This document shows, in pieces, positions 9,323 through 18,169 of a stretch of DNA of 64,000 nt. The notes beneath the pieces are model-generated. The model had not been told where the DNA came from. It worked only from the letters and a program-made list of their open reading frames with translations, and made no database searches. The position numbers and the translations under genes were made by a program. Every line of letters starts with the position of its first letter. Position 1 is the stretch's first letter. Origin of the DNA: Stenotrophomonas tumulicola (GTDB lineage Bacteria > Pseudomonadota > Gammaproteobacteria > Xanthomonadales > Xanthomonadaceae); assembly GCF_014117215.1 (NCBI RefSeq), contig NZ_JACGXS010000002.1, positions 334,200 through 398,199 on the forward strand, written 5' to 3'.

Positions 9323-10471
9323 ATGATCCGACGTTCCCTGGCCTGCATGCTTACCCTCGGCCTGGTCGCCTGTGCGACCCAGCCGTCGAGTCCTCCATCG
9401 CCTTCGCAGGCAACCGTGGCCCCGCACAAGCCGGGCAGCGGACAGAACAAGGGGCCGGCCGAAGCCGCACCCGAAGCGGCGGCAGCCACCGCGCCCCCGG
9501 TCGACCTGACCCCGGTGCCGTTCGAGACCGCACGCGCCAACTTCATCCGCGATACCGCCGCCGCGCACCGGCTGGACCCGGCCTACATCACCCGCATCCT
9601 TGACCAGGCGCAGGTGCGCCAGCCGATCATCGCCGCCATGTCCCGCCCGGCCGAACGGGTAAAACCGTGGAACGAGTACCGGCCGATCTTCATAAGCCAG
9701 GCGCGTATCGACGGCGGCAGGAAATTCCTGGCCCAGCACCGCGATGAGCTGATGCGCGTGCAGCAGCGCACCGGTGTGCCGGCCGAAGTGATCGTGTCCA
9801 TCATCGGCGTGGAAACCAGCTACGGCGCCAACACCGGCAGCCATCGCGTGCTGGATGCGCTGTATACGCTGGCGTTCTATTACCCGCGCAGCGGCGATCC
9901 GGCCAAGCTGGAACGCGAAGTGCGCCGCGAACTGTTCTTCCGCGATGAACTGGCCAAGCTGTTCACCCTGGCACGCGACGAGAAACTGGACATCACCGCA
10001 CTGAAGGGCAGCTATGCCGGTGCGATGGGCATGGGCCAGTTCATGCCCTCCAGCTACCTGGATTTCGCCGTGGACGGCAATGGCGATGGCCGCCGCGACC
10101 TGTTCAACAGCTATGACGACGTGTTTTCCTCCATCGCCAATTACTTCGTGAAGAAGGGCGGTTGGGTGCGCGGTGGGCAGGTGGCCGTACCGGCCACGCT
10201 GGATGCCGGCCGCGAAGCGTTCAATCCCACCGAATGGACGCCGACGTGGTCGCTGGCCGATCTGGCCCAGCGTGGTTACCACCCGTCCGCACCGGTGCAG
10301 GCCGGTGCCACGGCCACCCCCATCACGCTGGAAGGCAGCACCGGCACGCAGTACTGGCTGGGCTTCCAGAACTACTACGCCATTACCCGTTACAACATCT
10401 CCAAGATGTATGCGATGGCGGTGTTCCAGCTGTCGCAGGCCATCGCAGGTGAGGAGCTGCCGCCGGCATGA
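9323..10471 (+). CDS. mltB: Membrane-bound lytic murein transglycosylase B
   Basis: A 382-aa lipoprotein with lipobox LVAC (Cys17), then a Pro/Ala-rich linker (about 20-62) and a lytic transglycosylase catalytic domain of the MltB/SLT_2 type. The catalytic glutamate is Glu164 in GVETSYGANTG; further conserved segments are GAMGMGQFMPSSY and ANYFVKKGGW. It cleaves glycan strands to give 1,6-anhydromuramyl ends at the outer-membrane face of the wall. It overlaps rlpA by four bases (ATGA), so cleavage enzymes and the septal RlpA are coupled. Confidence 0.95.
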   Translation: MIRRSLACMLTLGLVACATQPSSPPSPSQATVAPHKPGSGQNKGPAEAAPEAAAATAPPVDLTPVPFETARANFIRDTAAAHRLDPAYITRILDQAQVRQPIIAAMSRPAERVKPWNEYRPIFISQARIDGGRKFLAQHRDELMRVQQRTGVPAEVIVSIIGVETSYGANTGSHRVLDALYTLAFYYPRSGDPAKLEREVRRELFFRDELAKLFTLARDEKLDITALKGSYAGAMGMGQFMPSSYLDFAVDGNGDGRRDLFNSYDDVFSSIANYFVKKGGWVRGGQVAVPATLDAGREAFNPTEWTPTWSLADLAQRGYHPSAPVQAGATATPITLEGSTGTQYWLGFQNYYAITRYNISKMYAMAVFQLSQAIAGEELPPA

Positions 10472-11724
10472 ATATCAAATGGCTTGTCCCCGGGCTACTG
10501 ATCCTTGCACTGGCTGCCTGCAGCAGCGCACCGCAGAAACCTGGCGGAAAGGCCAGCACGGGCAAGCCAGCCAGCACGGTGGTGCAGGGCAAGGGCACGC
10601 GCCCGGCACACTGCCCGGAAGGGTCACCGTATGCCGCCGCGCAGGAAGACCTGGGCACGCGCGGCAACTACACCCGTGGCGGGTTGTACAAGCCGGGGGT
10701 GAAGGACACCACGCCCAGCTACGTGCCCAACGTGGCCTGCATCCCCGAACCCATTGTGCAGGACCTGTCGCGCTCGCCGGTGGGCAACAAGAGCCCGTAT
10801 GAAGTGCTGGGCAAGAAGTACAAGGTGATGGACAGCACCAAGGGCTATGCGGAGAAGGGCACCGCGTCCTATTACGGTGCGAAGTTCCATGGCCGGCTGA
10901 CCTCCAACCGCGAGGTCTACGACATGTACCAGTTCACCGCCGCGCACAAGACGCTGCCGCTGCCCAGCTTCGCCCGCGTCACCAACCTGGACAATGGCGA
11001 ATCGGTGATCGTGCGGGTGAACGACCGCGGCCCGTTCCACGATGGCCGCGTGATCGACCTCAGCTACGCCGCCGCAGTGCGCCTGGGCATCACCCAGCGC
11101 GGCACCGGCAACGTGGAAGTACGCGCGCTGCAGCCGGGCGAGGGCAACCTGCTGGCCGATGCCAAGCCCAGCCGCGCCGAACGCCGTGCAACCGCCGCAG
11201 CCACTGCGATCCCTGCACGCCCTGCATCTCCTGCCGCCACCGCCACCACGATCGCTGCACCCTCGGCCATCGATACGCTGGTGGAACGCCTGCCGGCCAC
11301 GCCCGGGCCTGCAACTTCGGAACACCTGCCCGGCCCCCTCCGGTCTGCTGTTGCTTCTGAACACCTGCCGGCCACCCCCCGGCCTGCCGTTGCTTCGGTA
11401 GAGCGGGGCCATGCCCCGCTGCCGTTGGCCGCACCGCCCACCCCATCCGTGGCCGATGCACACGCCACGCCCACCGTGTCGCAACAGGTCCTGGGCACCG
11501 TCCTGCTGCAGGTCGCCAGCTTCGCCAGCCGCGACAATGCGGCGCGTGCACAGGGCCAGCTGACCGCGGCGGGCATTGTCGGCGCCACCATCAGCGACAT
11601 CGCCGCAGGCGGCCGCACCCTGTGGCGCCTGCGCGTGCCCGCCAGCGATTCCAACAGCGCCGCGGAACTTGCCGGTCGCATTTCCGGTCTGGGATTCGGA
11701 TCGCCGCAGATCGTCCGCGACTGA
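10468..11724 (+). CDS. rlpA: RlpA-family septal lytic transglycosylase with SPOR domain
   Basis: A 418-aa lipoprotein (lipobox LAAC, Cys18). Order: lipid anchor, N-terminal region, double-psi beta-barrel catalytic domain (about 125-215; segments GTASYYGAKFHG and VNDRGPFHDGR carry the conserved Glu/Asp-type residues of RlpA), a long Ala/Pro/Thr linker (about 220-340) and a C-terminal SPOR domain (about 345-418) that targets denuded glycan at the septum. The linker is repetitive (SEHLPGP / SEHLPATP) and contains a SMAG monomer at 11398-11421, read as VERGHAPLP. Confidence 0.95.
   Translation: MNIKWLVPGLLILALAACSSAPQKPGGKASTGKPASTVVQGKGTRPAHCPEGSPYAAAQEDLGTRGNYTRGGLYKPGVKDTTPSYVPNVACIPEPIVQDLSRSPVGNKSPYEVLGKKYKVMDSTKGYAEKGTASYYGAKFHGRLTSNREVYDMYQFTAAHKTLPLPSFARVTNLDNGESVIVRVNDRGPFHDGRVIDLSYAAAVRLGITQRGTGNVEVRALQPGEGNLLADAKPSRAERRATAAATAIPARPASPAATATTIAAPSAIDTLVERLPATPGPATSEHLPGPLRSAVASEHLPATPRPAVASVERGHAPLPLAAPPTPSVADAHATPTVSQQVLGTVLLQVASFASRDNAARAQGQLTAAGIVGATISDIAAGGRTLWRLRVPASDSNSAAELAGRISGLGFGSPQIVRD
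11398..11421. repeat. SMAG monomer inside rlpA
   Basis: The 24-base element 'gtagagcggggcc...cgctg' lies in frame within the rlpA linker. It is the same subtype as the element at 725-749 and the array at the end of the window. Confidence 0.85.
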
Positions 11725-11840
11725 TCCATCGCGGTGGGCTGCGCCTGCCGCGTCCTGCCTGTCGCGACGGCCTACAATGGTCGTCTTCAACGCGTTAACT
11801 GCTTTATTCGTCTTTGGCCGTACCAGGAGCCTGCCGTCCC

Positions 11841-13055
11841 ATGAAATTCCGTTTTGCTGCCACCGCGCTGGCCGCCACCCTCGTGGTGGGCCTGGCCCAC
11901 GCCCAGACCGAGCTGCCGCAGCCCGCCACCCCTGCGCCGGCCGCTGCGGCCCCGGCTACCGTGGCGACGCCGCCGGCCCCGGTGCCCAGCGTGTCCAAGG
12001 CCTGGATCCTGATGGACTATGCCTCCGGGCAGGTGCTGGCTGGCGAAAACGTGGACGCCCCGCTGGCCCCTGCCAGCATCACCAAGGTGATGACCAGCTA
12101 TGTCATTGCCGCCGAAGTGAAGAACGGCAAGGTCAAGCAGGACGACCAGGTGATGATGAGCGAGCGTGCCTGGCGCGAAGGCGGCGCTGGCACCGATGGC
12201 AGCTACAGCGGTTTCCCGGTCAACCAGACGGCACGTCTGGAAGACATGGAAAAGGGCATGGCCATCCAGTCCGGCAATGACGCCGCCATCGCGCTGGCCG
12301 AACACGTGGCCGGCAGCGAGGAAGCCTTTGCTTCGCTGATGAACAGCTATGCCGCCAAGATCGGCATGAAGAATTCGCACTTCGTCAACGCACACGGCCT
12401 GACCGCCGAAGGCCACCACAGCACCGCCTATGACCTGGCGTTGCTGGGCCGCGCCTTCGTGCGCGATTACCCGGAAACCTATGCCTACAACAAGGTGAAG
12501 GAATTCACCGTTGGCAACATCAAGCAGCCCAACCGCAACCTGTTGCTGTGGCGCGATGGCAGCGTGGATGGCATCAAGACCGGCCACACCTCGGCCGCCG
12601 GTTACTGCCTGATGAGTTCGGCTCAGCGTGGCGACCAGCGCCTGATTGCCGTGGTGCTGGGCGGCGCATCGGAAAAGCAGCGCGCCGACGACAGCCTGGC
12701 CCTGCTCAACTGGGGTTTCCGCTTCTTTGAAACCCACCGCCTGTACGAGCCCGGCAAGAACGTGGCCGAACACAAGGTGTGGAAGGGCAAGGCCGACAAC
12801 GTGCAGTTGGGCGTGGCCCAGCCGATGCTGGTCAGCGTGCCGCGCGGCCGCTACAACGACCTGAAGCCGACCATTGACGTGCCCAAGACGCTGGTGGCCC
12901 CGTTCACTGCTGGCCAGCAGGTGGGCACGCTGAAGGTGACGCTGGATGGCAAGGTGGTCGCCCAGGCGCCGCTGGTGGCCATCGCCGCGGTGGAAGAAGC
13001 CGGCTTCTTCAAGCGCCTGTGGGACAGCTTCTGGATGTGGTGGGAATCCGAGTAA
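11841..13055 (+). CDS. dacC: D-alanyl-D-alanine carboxypeptidase (PBP5/6 type)
   Basis: A 404-aa exported low-molecular-weight PBP. Signal peptide 1-21 (cleavage after AHA-Q), Pro/Ala-rich segment to about 48, then the peptidase S11 domain: Ser79-I-T-Lys82, S-G-N in QSGNDAAIALAE and K-T-G in GIKTGHTS. The C-terminal PBP5-type domain ends in an amphipathic anchor rich in F/W/K. It trims the terminal D-Ala of muropeptides. The ATG at 11841 follows AGGAG about 12 bases upstream. Whether it should be called dacA or dacC cannot be decided here. Confidence 0.95.
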   Translation: MKFRFAATALAATLVVGLAHAQTELPQPATPAPAAAAPATVATPPAPVPSVSKAWILMDYASGQVLAGENVDAPLAPASITKVMTSYVIAAEVKNGKVKQDDQVMMSERAWREGGAGTDGSYSGFPVNQTARLEDMEKGMAIQSGNDAAIALAEHVAGSEEAFASLMNSYAAKIGMKNSHFVNAHGLTAEGHHSTAYDLALLGRAFVRDYPETYAYNKVKEFTVGNIKQPNRNLLLWRDGSVDGIKTGHTSAAGYCLMSSAQRGDQRLIAVVLGGASEKQRADDSLALLNWGFRFFETHRLYEPGKNVAEHKVWKGKADNVQLGVAQPMLVSVPRGRYNDLKPTIDVPKTLVAPFTAGQQVGTLKVTLDGKVVAQAPLVAIAAVEEAGFFKRLWDSFWMWWESE

Positions 13056-13075
13056 GGCCGGCGGTGTTGCCCCTG

Positions 13076-13150
13076 GTAGAGCGGGTCCATGACCCGCTGC
13101 TCTTCGCTCCGGCACCACGTAAACCGCAGCGGGTCATGGACCCGCTCTAC
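13076..13150. repeat. SMAG inverted pair downstream of dacC
   Basis: GTAG at 13076 and inverted CTAC ending at 13150, both of the 'agcgggtccatgacccgct' subtype. A short tandem duplication of about 26 bases (aaccacgcga..cccat..cccgaac) follows at about 13155-13207. Confidence 0.88.
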
Positions 13151-13203
13151 CAGAACCACGCGATCCCCATCACCCGAACAAACCACGCGACACCCATCCC
13201 CCG

Positions 13204-13233
13204 AACGCCCGCGATGCGAATCGCGGGCGTTTT
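13204..13233. terminator. Intrinsic terminator
   Basis: Perfect 11-bp stem 13204-13214 / 13221-13231 (aacgcccgcga / tcgcgggcgtt) with loop tgcgaa and a short T tract. It probably ends dacC transcription. It is near symmetric, so it could work in both directions. Confidence 0.7.
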
Positions 13234-13284
13234 GCTGGCGACGGTACGTCGCCCGGTAATCGATAGCGCCGCCCCAGTGTCCCG

Positions 13285-13359
13285 GTAGCGCCGACCCATG
13301 GTCGGCGAGCGCAGCGGGCCGTGAGCGGAGAAATTCCGCCGCGCCCGGCTCGGCGCCAC
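13285..13359. repeat. SMAG pair, degenerate partner
   Basis: A forward element starts with GTAG at 13285 ('gcgccgacccatggtcggcg'). Its partner ends in 'ggcgccac' instead of 'ggcgctac', so it has decayed. Confidence 0.7.
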
Positions 13360-13665
13360 CGCGCGAATTTGCAGATTGCCTGATGGACGCATTTATCCCG
13401 CCGCACGCACGCTGTGCAGGCTGGTTGCATCTGCACCAGCCGGGATTGGCATCCTGTAAGAGTAGTTGTTAGCAAAGGTCTTGATGCATGCAAAGCATCA
13501 AGGAAAATGCACCGGCTTCCGCATCTGCGGCGGACGGTGCGTGGGGGATCCCGGGATCCCGCCGGTTCGTTTTATCTTTGCTACGTGCTCACCGGTATGC
13601 CAACCCGCACCGTCCGCCACCTTGCGCTGCTGCGCAGGTGGCCCAACGACCTGTGAGGTTGAGCG
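13360..13665. other. Gene-free leader region before the small unknown gene
   Basis: No convincing protein or RNA gene is seen. The region contains an 8-bp perfect hairpin (cttgatgc at 13480-13487, gcatcaag at 13495-13502) and a gggatcccgggatccc palindrome around 13545-13560. Base composition is less G+C-rich than the neighbouring genes. It may be the 5' leader of the gene at 13666. Confidence 0.4.
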
Positions 13666-14067
13666 ATGTCACAGCACCCCCTGAGCGCTGCGCGCCTGCA
13701 TTCCCTGATCGGCGACGCCATGAACGATCTCCCAGCGGACTTCACCGAAAAGCTGGAACGGATGCTGGAGGACAACGGCATGCCGCATCCCGAGACAGGC
13801 CGCGTGGTGCACCTGTCCATGGTGCGCCAAGCCAAAGCCGACAAGGCATCCGCATCCTCCGATGTCGCCGATCTCAGCGCGATCACCGCCGTCTTTCGCC
13901 GCCTTGAAGGCGCCAGCGCCGCATTGGCCATCCTGCATGCCGCACCGCCCTGGCTGGCGGAACCCAAGCTGATGGAAGGCCTGCTGATCGCCAGCCACGA
14001 GCTGGTCCTTGCCACCGTAGAGGCGCTACAAGCCTGCGGTAATGACGGGCCATGCCCGTCAGCGTGA
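13666..14067 (+). CDS. Small protein of unknown function with SMAG-encoded C-terminus
   Basis: A 133-aa, probably cytoplasmic and largely helical protein with no signal peptide or transmembrane segment and no family I recognise. A good ribosome-binding site (GAGGTTGAG) precedes the ATG. Residues 1-60 look amphipathic and charged, and residues 75-120 are Ala/Leu-rich helices with PPWLAEPKLMEGLLIASHELV. The last nine residues, GNDGPCPSA, are encoded by a SMAG-like palindrome at 14039-14062, so the native stop was probably lost when the repeat arrived. It lies at the left edge of the surface-protein module. Confidence 0.7.
   Translation: MSQHPLSAARLHSLIGDAMNDLPADFTEKLERMLEDNGMPHPETGRVVHLSMVRQAKADKASASSDVADLSAITAVFRRLEGASAALAILHAAPPWLAEPKLMEGLLIASHELVLATVEALQACGNDGPCPSA
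14039..14062. repeat. SMAG-like element at the 3' end of the small gene
   Basis: 'gtaatgacgggcc...cccgtca' has the stem of the 'tgacgggc' SMAG subtype, with GTAA instead of GTAG. It is read in frame as the C-terminus of the upstream protein. Confidence 0.75.
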
Positions 14068-14346
14068 ATCCGCTGGCCACGGAGCCCATCCCATCACCGT
14101 GAACCCGCCCGCAGCCCGCCCAGACGACAACAAATCCCCATCCACATCAAGGCAACACATCACTTAACGAAACCCATACAAATCCGTCCGCACCAAGCCA
14201 ATGCCGGCGTTTTAAGACCGGACCGATGGGACCCAAAACGGTGGAAGTCAACGATAGCGCCTCTCCGGAGAACCCCGGAAGCCAAGAGCGTCATCACCAT
14301 ACCGGCACGGCGCCGCGCGCCGCGCACCCATCGAGAAAACCCCCTC

Positions 14347-17300
14347 ATGAATGCTGTTTACAAGTTGATCTTCAATGTATCAACCGGGACGTGGGCCGTG
14401 GCCCACGAGTTTGCTGCTGCGCGCGGCAAGAAGAGCCGCAGCCGCCTGGCGGCTGCCATGGCCGTCGCCCTGGCCTTGCCGGCCGGCGCCGCGCTGGCTG
14501 CCGATTCGCCGGAAAGCCTGCAGTGCGCGGTGAATGAATCCATTTCGGCCGATGGCCTGCGCTGCGAGGCTGCGGCCTCGATGGCACCGTCAAGTGCTGC
14601 CCTACCAGCCGGTGCCGGCATCTCGGCGATCCCCGATGACTATATTGGTCACGGCGGTGGCAGCGATGGAAGTTCTATAGCAGATGCGTCGGGCGTCGCT
14701 TCGCTTGCTGTTGGCGCCAACACGCGTGCGGCAGGAAATTATTCCGTAGCCATCGGTGGTGCTACCGGCTCGGACGTGAATGGTCCGCGCGGTGCATTTG
14801 CTGCCGGTGCCAGTTCAGTTGCCATTGGTGTTGTGTCCGAAGCACGAGCCGATAATAGTGTCGCGTTGGGTGCCAACTCGTTGGCGGATCGTGCCAACAC
14901 TGTGTCAGTTGGTGCGGTAAACAACCGCGACGGAAGATCCTTCACTCGCCAGATCGTCAATGTAGGCGCGGGTACGCAGGACAACGACGCGGTCAACGTC
15001 AGCCAGCTGAAGCCTGTTGTGGCAGGTCTGGGCGGCGGTGCGGCGGTCAACGCCGATGGCACCATCACGGCGCCGACCTACAACATAGGCGGTATCAGTT
15101 ACAACAACGTCGGTAGTGCACTGACCAACATGGATGGCCGCGTCAGCACCATCGGAGCGGCGTTGGCTACTACGGTGGACGACAAGTACGTCAAGGTAGG
15201 CCAAGGCCAGAATCCGGCCAACGAAGCAGACAATACCGGCCGTGCCGGCAACATCGCCATCGGCAGCAACGCGCGTTCGCTCGGCGTCAGCAGCAATTCG
15301 GCCACCGTCGCCCTGGGTGAGGATACGCTGGCCAACAACACCGGCAGCATCGCCATCGGCACGACCGCACAGGCGACGGGCGTGGGCAGCGTCGCGATGG
15401 GCCTGCGCGCATCCGCCACGGCCGCCGGTGCCATCGCGCTGGGTCAAGACTCGGTTGCCGATGGGGCAAACACCGTGTCGCTGGGCAATGCCAGCGTGAA
15501 GCGCCGCGTCGTCAACATGGCCGCCGGCACCGCCGACACCGATGCGGTCAACGTCAGCCAGCTGAAGCCTGTCGTGGACGGCCTGGGCGGCGGTGCCTCC
15601 ATCAACCCGACCACCGGCGTGGTGACGGGTCCGACCTACACCATTGGCGGTATCAACTACACCAACGTTGGTGGTGCGCTGACCAACCTGGATGGCCGCG
15701 TCAGCACCATTGAAAGTTCTGGCCCGGGCCTGGTGGAGCGCAATGCGACCACCGGCGAGATCACTGTCGCCAACAAGGCGGTCGGCGGTGACGTCAACCT
15801 GCGTGATGCCAACGGTGACACCCGTACCCTGACCGGCATCAAGGCGGGAACCATCCGCACCGACGCGGTCAACTTCGGTCAGCTCACCGACACCGCGGGC
15901 AGTGTCGCTGCTGCCCTGGGCGGCGGCTCCACCGTGGACGCGGCCGGCACCATCACCGCGCCGACCTACTCCATCGGCGGCGGCAACTACCGCAACGTGG
16001 GCGATGCTTTCGGTGCCGTGGATACCTCGCTGACCACCATCAACAACAAGGTTGATGGCATCGCCGACGGCACGGTGGGTCTGGTGACCTATGACGATGC
16101 TTCGGGCATCGTGAAGGTTGCTTCGGAGAAAGGCGGCACCACGGTGGATTTCGCCGGCGTGAACGCCAGTGGCGCTGCCGTGGACCGCAAGTTGACCAGC
16201 GTCGCCGCAGGTGAACTGGCAGTCGACAGCACCGACGCCGTGAATGGCTCGCAGCTGTTCGCTACCAACGAGAACGTGGCACAGAACACCACGAATATCA
16301 GCAACCTGGATGGTCGCGTAACGGTCAACGAAGGCAACATCACCAACATCAACACCCGCCTGGACGGCATCGCCGACGGCACGGTGGGCCTGGTGACCTA
16401 TGACGACGCCACCGGCGTGGTGGGCGTTGCCGGCAGCAAGGGCGGCACCACGGTGGATTTCGCCGGCGTGAACGCCAGTGGCGCAGCCGTGGACCGCAAG
16501 TTGACCAGCGTCGCCGCAGGTGAACTGGCAGTCGACAGCACCGACGCCGTGAATGGCTCGCAGCTGTTCGCTACCAACGAGAACGTGGCACAGAACACCA
16601 CGAATATCAGCAACCTGGATGGCCGCGTAACGGTCAACGAAGGCAACATCACCACCATCAACACCCGTCTGGATGGCCTGGCTGATGGCACCGCCGGCCT
16701 GGTGACCTATGACGACGCCACCGGCGTGGTGGGCGTTGCCGGCAGCAAGGGCGGCAGCACGGTGGATTTCACCGGCACCGCCGGTGCGCGCAAGGTGACC
16801 GGCGTGGCCGAGGGCGAGGTGGCCGCAGGCAGCGAAGACGCCGTCAACGGTTCGCAGCTGGCGGCAACCAATGATCGCGTGGCTGCCACCGAAACCAACA
16901 TCACCAACCTGGATGGTCGCGTGACCACCAACGAAGGTGACATCACCAACCTGACCAGCGTGGTCAACGATCTGTCCAGCGGCGCAGCCGGCCTGGTCAC
17001 CATTGATGGCACCACCGGCAACGTGAACGTGGCCGCTGGCAAGGCCGGTTCAGCGGTGGACTTCACCGGCACCGATGGCGAGCGCCGCCTGACGGGCGTG
17101 GCCAACGGTACGGCTGACAGCGACGCGGTTACCGTCGCGCAGTTGAAGTCCTCCGGCCTGGTGGATCCGAACGACGGCCGCGCGCTGAACGCACTGGTGT
17201 ATGACGATGCTTCGCTGGGCCGTGCCACCCTGGGCGGTACCGGTGGCACCGTGATCGGCAACCTGGCCAACGGCCTGATCGCCGCGGGCAGCAAGGAAGC

Positions 17301-17937
17301 CATCAATGGCGGCCAGTTGTGGCAGATCAATGCCGATTGGGAATCCCGTTTCAATGGCCTGGATGGCCGTGTCGGTGCCATCGAAGCCGGCGGCGGAAGC
17401 GGCGGCGGTGGTGGTGATGGCGGCGGCGATAGCGGCCTGGTGAGCGAAGGCACCGGTGCCGGTTCCGTCGTGGTCGGCAACGGCGGCAGCGCTTCGGGCG
17501 ATGGCTCGGTTGCCATCGGCAGCGGTTCGGTGGCTGACCGTGACGGCGAAGTGTCGATGGGCTCGGCTGGTAATGAGCGCATCGTCAGCAACGTCGCCGC
17601 TGGCGTGCGTCCGACCGATGCGGTCAACCTGCAGCAGATGGATGACCGTTTCAAGGCAGAGCGCGAGTACACCGACGGGCGTTTCCACTCCATGGACAAG
17701 CGTATCGACCGCATGGGTGCGATCAGTGCGGCGTACGCCGGCATGGCGATCAATACCGCGGGCCTGAGTGGTGAAAACCGCGTAGGCGCCGGTATCGGCC
17801 AGCAGAACGGCCGTAGCGCGCTGGCCGTGGGTTACCAGCGTGTCATGGGCGTCAAGCAGAACGTCTCGGTCTCGCTGGGCGGCGCGTTCAGCGGCAGCGA
17901 CAAGAGCATCTCCGGTGGTGCCGGTTTCAGCTGGTAA
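14347..17937 (+). CDS. Trimeric autotransporter adhesin (YadA/Hia type) with ESPR signal
   Basis: A 1196-aa type Vc secreted adhesin. The N-terminus is an extended signal peptide (ESPR), with MNAVYKLIFNVSTGTWAVAHE matching the family pattern, then the hydrophobic core around residue 45. The passenger is built from YadA-like head repeats (SVAIG / SVALG motifs, about 110-200 and 300-400) and neck/stalk motifs (AVNVSQL, DAVNGSQL). Two nearly identical 103-residue units lie in tandem at about 571-776. A Gly-rich hinge at about 1015-1030 precedes a second head and the C-terminal YadA anchor (about 1100-1196, ending GAGFSW) that forms a trimeric beta-barrel in the outer membrane. Confidence 0.95.
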   Translation: MNAVYKLIFNVSTGTWAVAHEFAAARGKKSRSRLAAAMAVALALPAGAALAADSPESLQCAVNESISADGLRCEAAASMAPSSAALPAGAGISAIPDDYIGHGGGSDGSSIADASGVASLAVGANTRAAGNYSVAIGGATGSDVNGPRGAFAAGASSVAIGVVSEARADNSVALGANSLADRANTVSVGAVNNRDGRSFTRQIVNVGAGTQDNDAVNVSQLKPVVAGLGGGAAVNADGTITAPTYNIGGISYNNVGSALTNMDGRVSTIGAALATTVDDKYVKVGQGQNPANEADNTGRAGNIAIGSNARSLGVSSNSATVALGEDTLANNTGSIAIGTTAQATGVGSVAMGLRASATAAGAIALGQDSVADGANTVSLGNASVKRRVVNMAAGTADTDAVNVSQLKPVVDGLGGGASINPTTGVVTGPTYTIGGINYTNVGGALTNLDGRVSTIESSGPGLVERNATTGEITVANKAVGGDVNLRDANGDTRTLTGIKAGTIRTDAVNFGQLTDTAGSVAAALGGGSTVDAAGTITAPTYSIGGGNYRNVGDAFGAVDTSLTTINNKVDGIADGTVGLVTYDDASGIVKVASEKGGTTVDFAGVNASGAAVDRKLTSVAAGELAVDSTDAVNGSQLFATNENVAQNTTNISNLDGRVTVNEGNITNINTRLDGIADGTVGLVTYDDATGVVGVAGSKGGTTVDFAGVNASGAAVDRKLTSVAAGELAVDSTDAVNGSQLFATNENVAQNTTNISNLDGRVTVNEGNITTINTRLDGLADGTAGLVTYDDATGVVGVAGSKGGSTVDFTGTAGARKVTGVAEGEVAAGSEDAVNGSQLAATNDRVAATETNITNLDGRVTTNEGDITNLTSVVNDLSSGAAGLVTIDGTTGNVNVAAGKAGSAVDFTGTDGERRLTGVANGTADSDAVTVAQLKSSGLVDPNDGRALNALVYDDASLGRATLGGTGGTVIGNLANGLIAAGSKEAINGGQLWQINADWESRFNGLDGRVGAIEAGGGSGGGGGDGGGDSGLVSEGTGAGSVVVGNGGSASGDGSVAIGSGSVADRDGEVSMGSAGNERIVSNVAAGVRPTDAVNLQQMDDRFKAEREYTDGRFHSMDKRIDRMGAISAAYAGMAINTAGLSGENRVGAGIGQQNGRSALAVGYQRVMGVKQNVSVSLGGAFSGSDKSISGGAGFSW
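16059..16676 (+). repeat. Tandem 309-bp coding repeat in the adhesin stalk
   Basis: Two copies of a 309-bp unit (16059-16367 and 16368-16676) encode 103 residues each, with few differences. The first copy differs mainly around SGIVKVASEKGG versus TGVVGVAGSKGG. A third, diverged partial unit follows to about 16760. The period is a multiple of three, so copy-number change keeps the reading frame. Confidence 0.9.
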
Positions 17938-17980
17938 GCCGTGATGCAGTGGTAGACGAAGGCAACAGCCTTCGGTGAAC

Positions 17981-18016
17981 AGAAGGCCTGCGGTGGAAAG
18001 ACCGCGGGCCTTCTTT
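17981..18016 (+). terminator. Intrinsic terminator after the first trimeric adhesin
   Basis: Stem aagaaggcc...ggccttctt, strengthened by gcggt/accgc, around ggaaag, followed by T residues. The halves lie at about 17981-17995 and 18002-18016. It separates the two adhesin genes. Confidence 0.75.
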
Positions 18017-18169
18017 GCATGGGCGGCGACAGTGACGACGCATCAACTACAGGACCTGTCCGATGGAGAGGCTGACAGTGGATGTCGATACTCCCTGCCC
18101 CTTGAGCATTCCCATCCACCACGCGCCTGCCCGAACCGCCGGCCTGTTGGAGCAGCAGAGACAGATATC

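Noticed and set aside
13488..13907. A 139-aa ORF overlapping the small gene at 13666
   Set aside because: Lacks a ribosome-binding site, contains low-complexity Pro/Arg/Ala runs, and conflicts with the better supported frame at 13666.
17975..18169. Upstream in-frame extension of the second trimeric adhesin
   Set aside because: The extension gives non-signal, Arg/Pro-rich sequence and overlaps the terminator of the previous gene.
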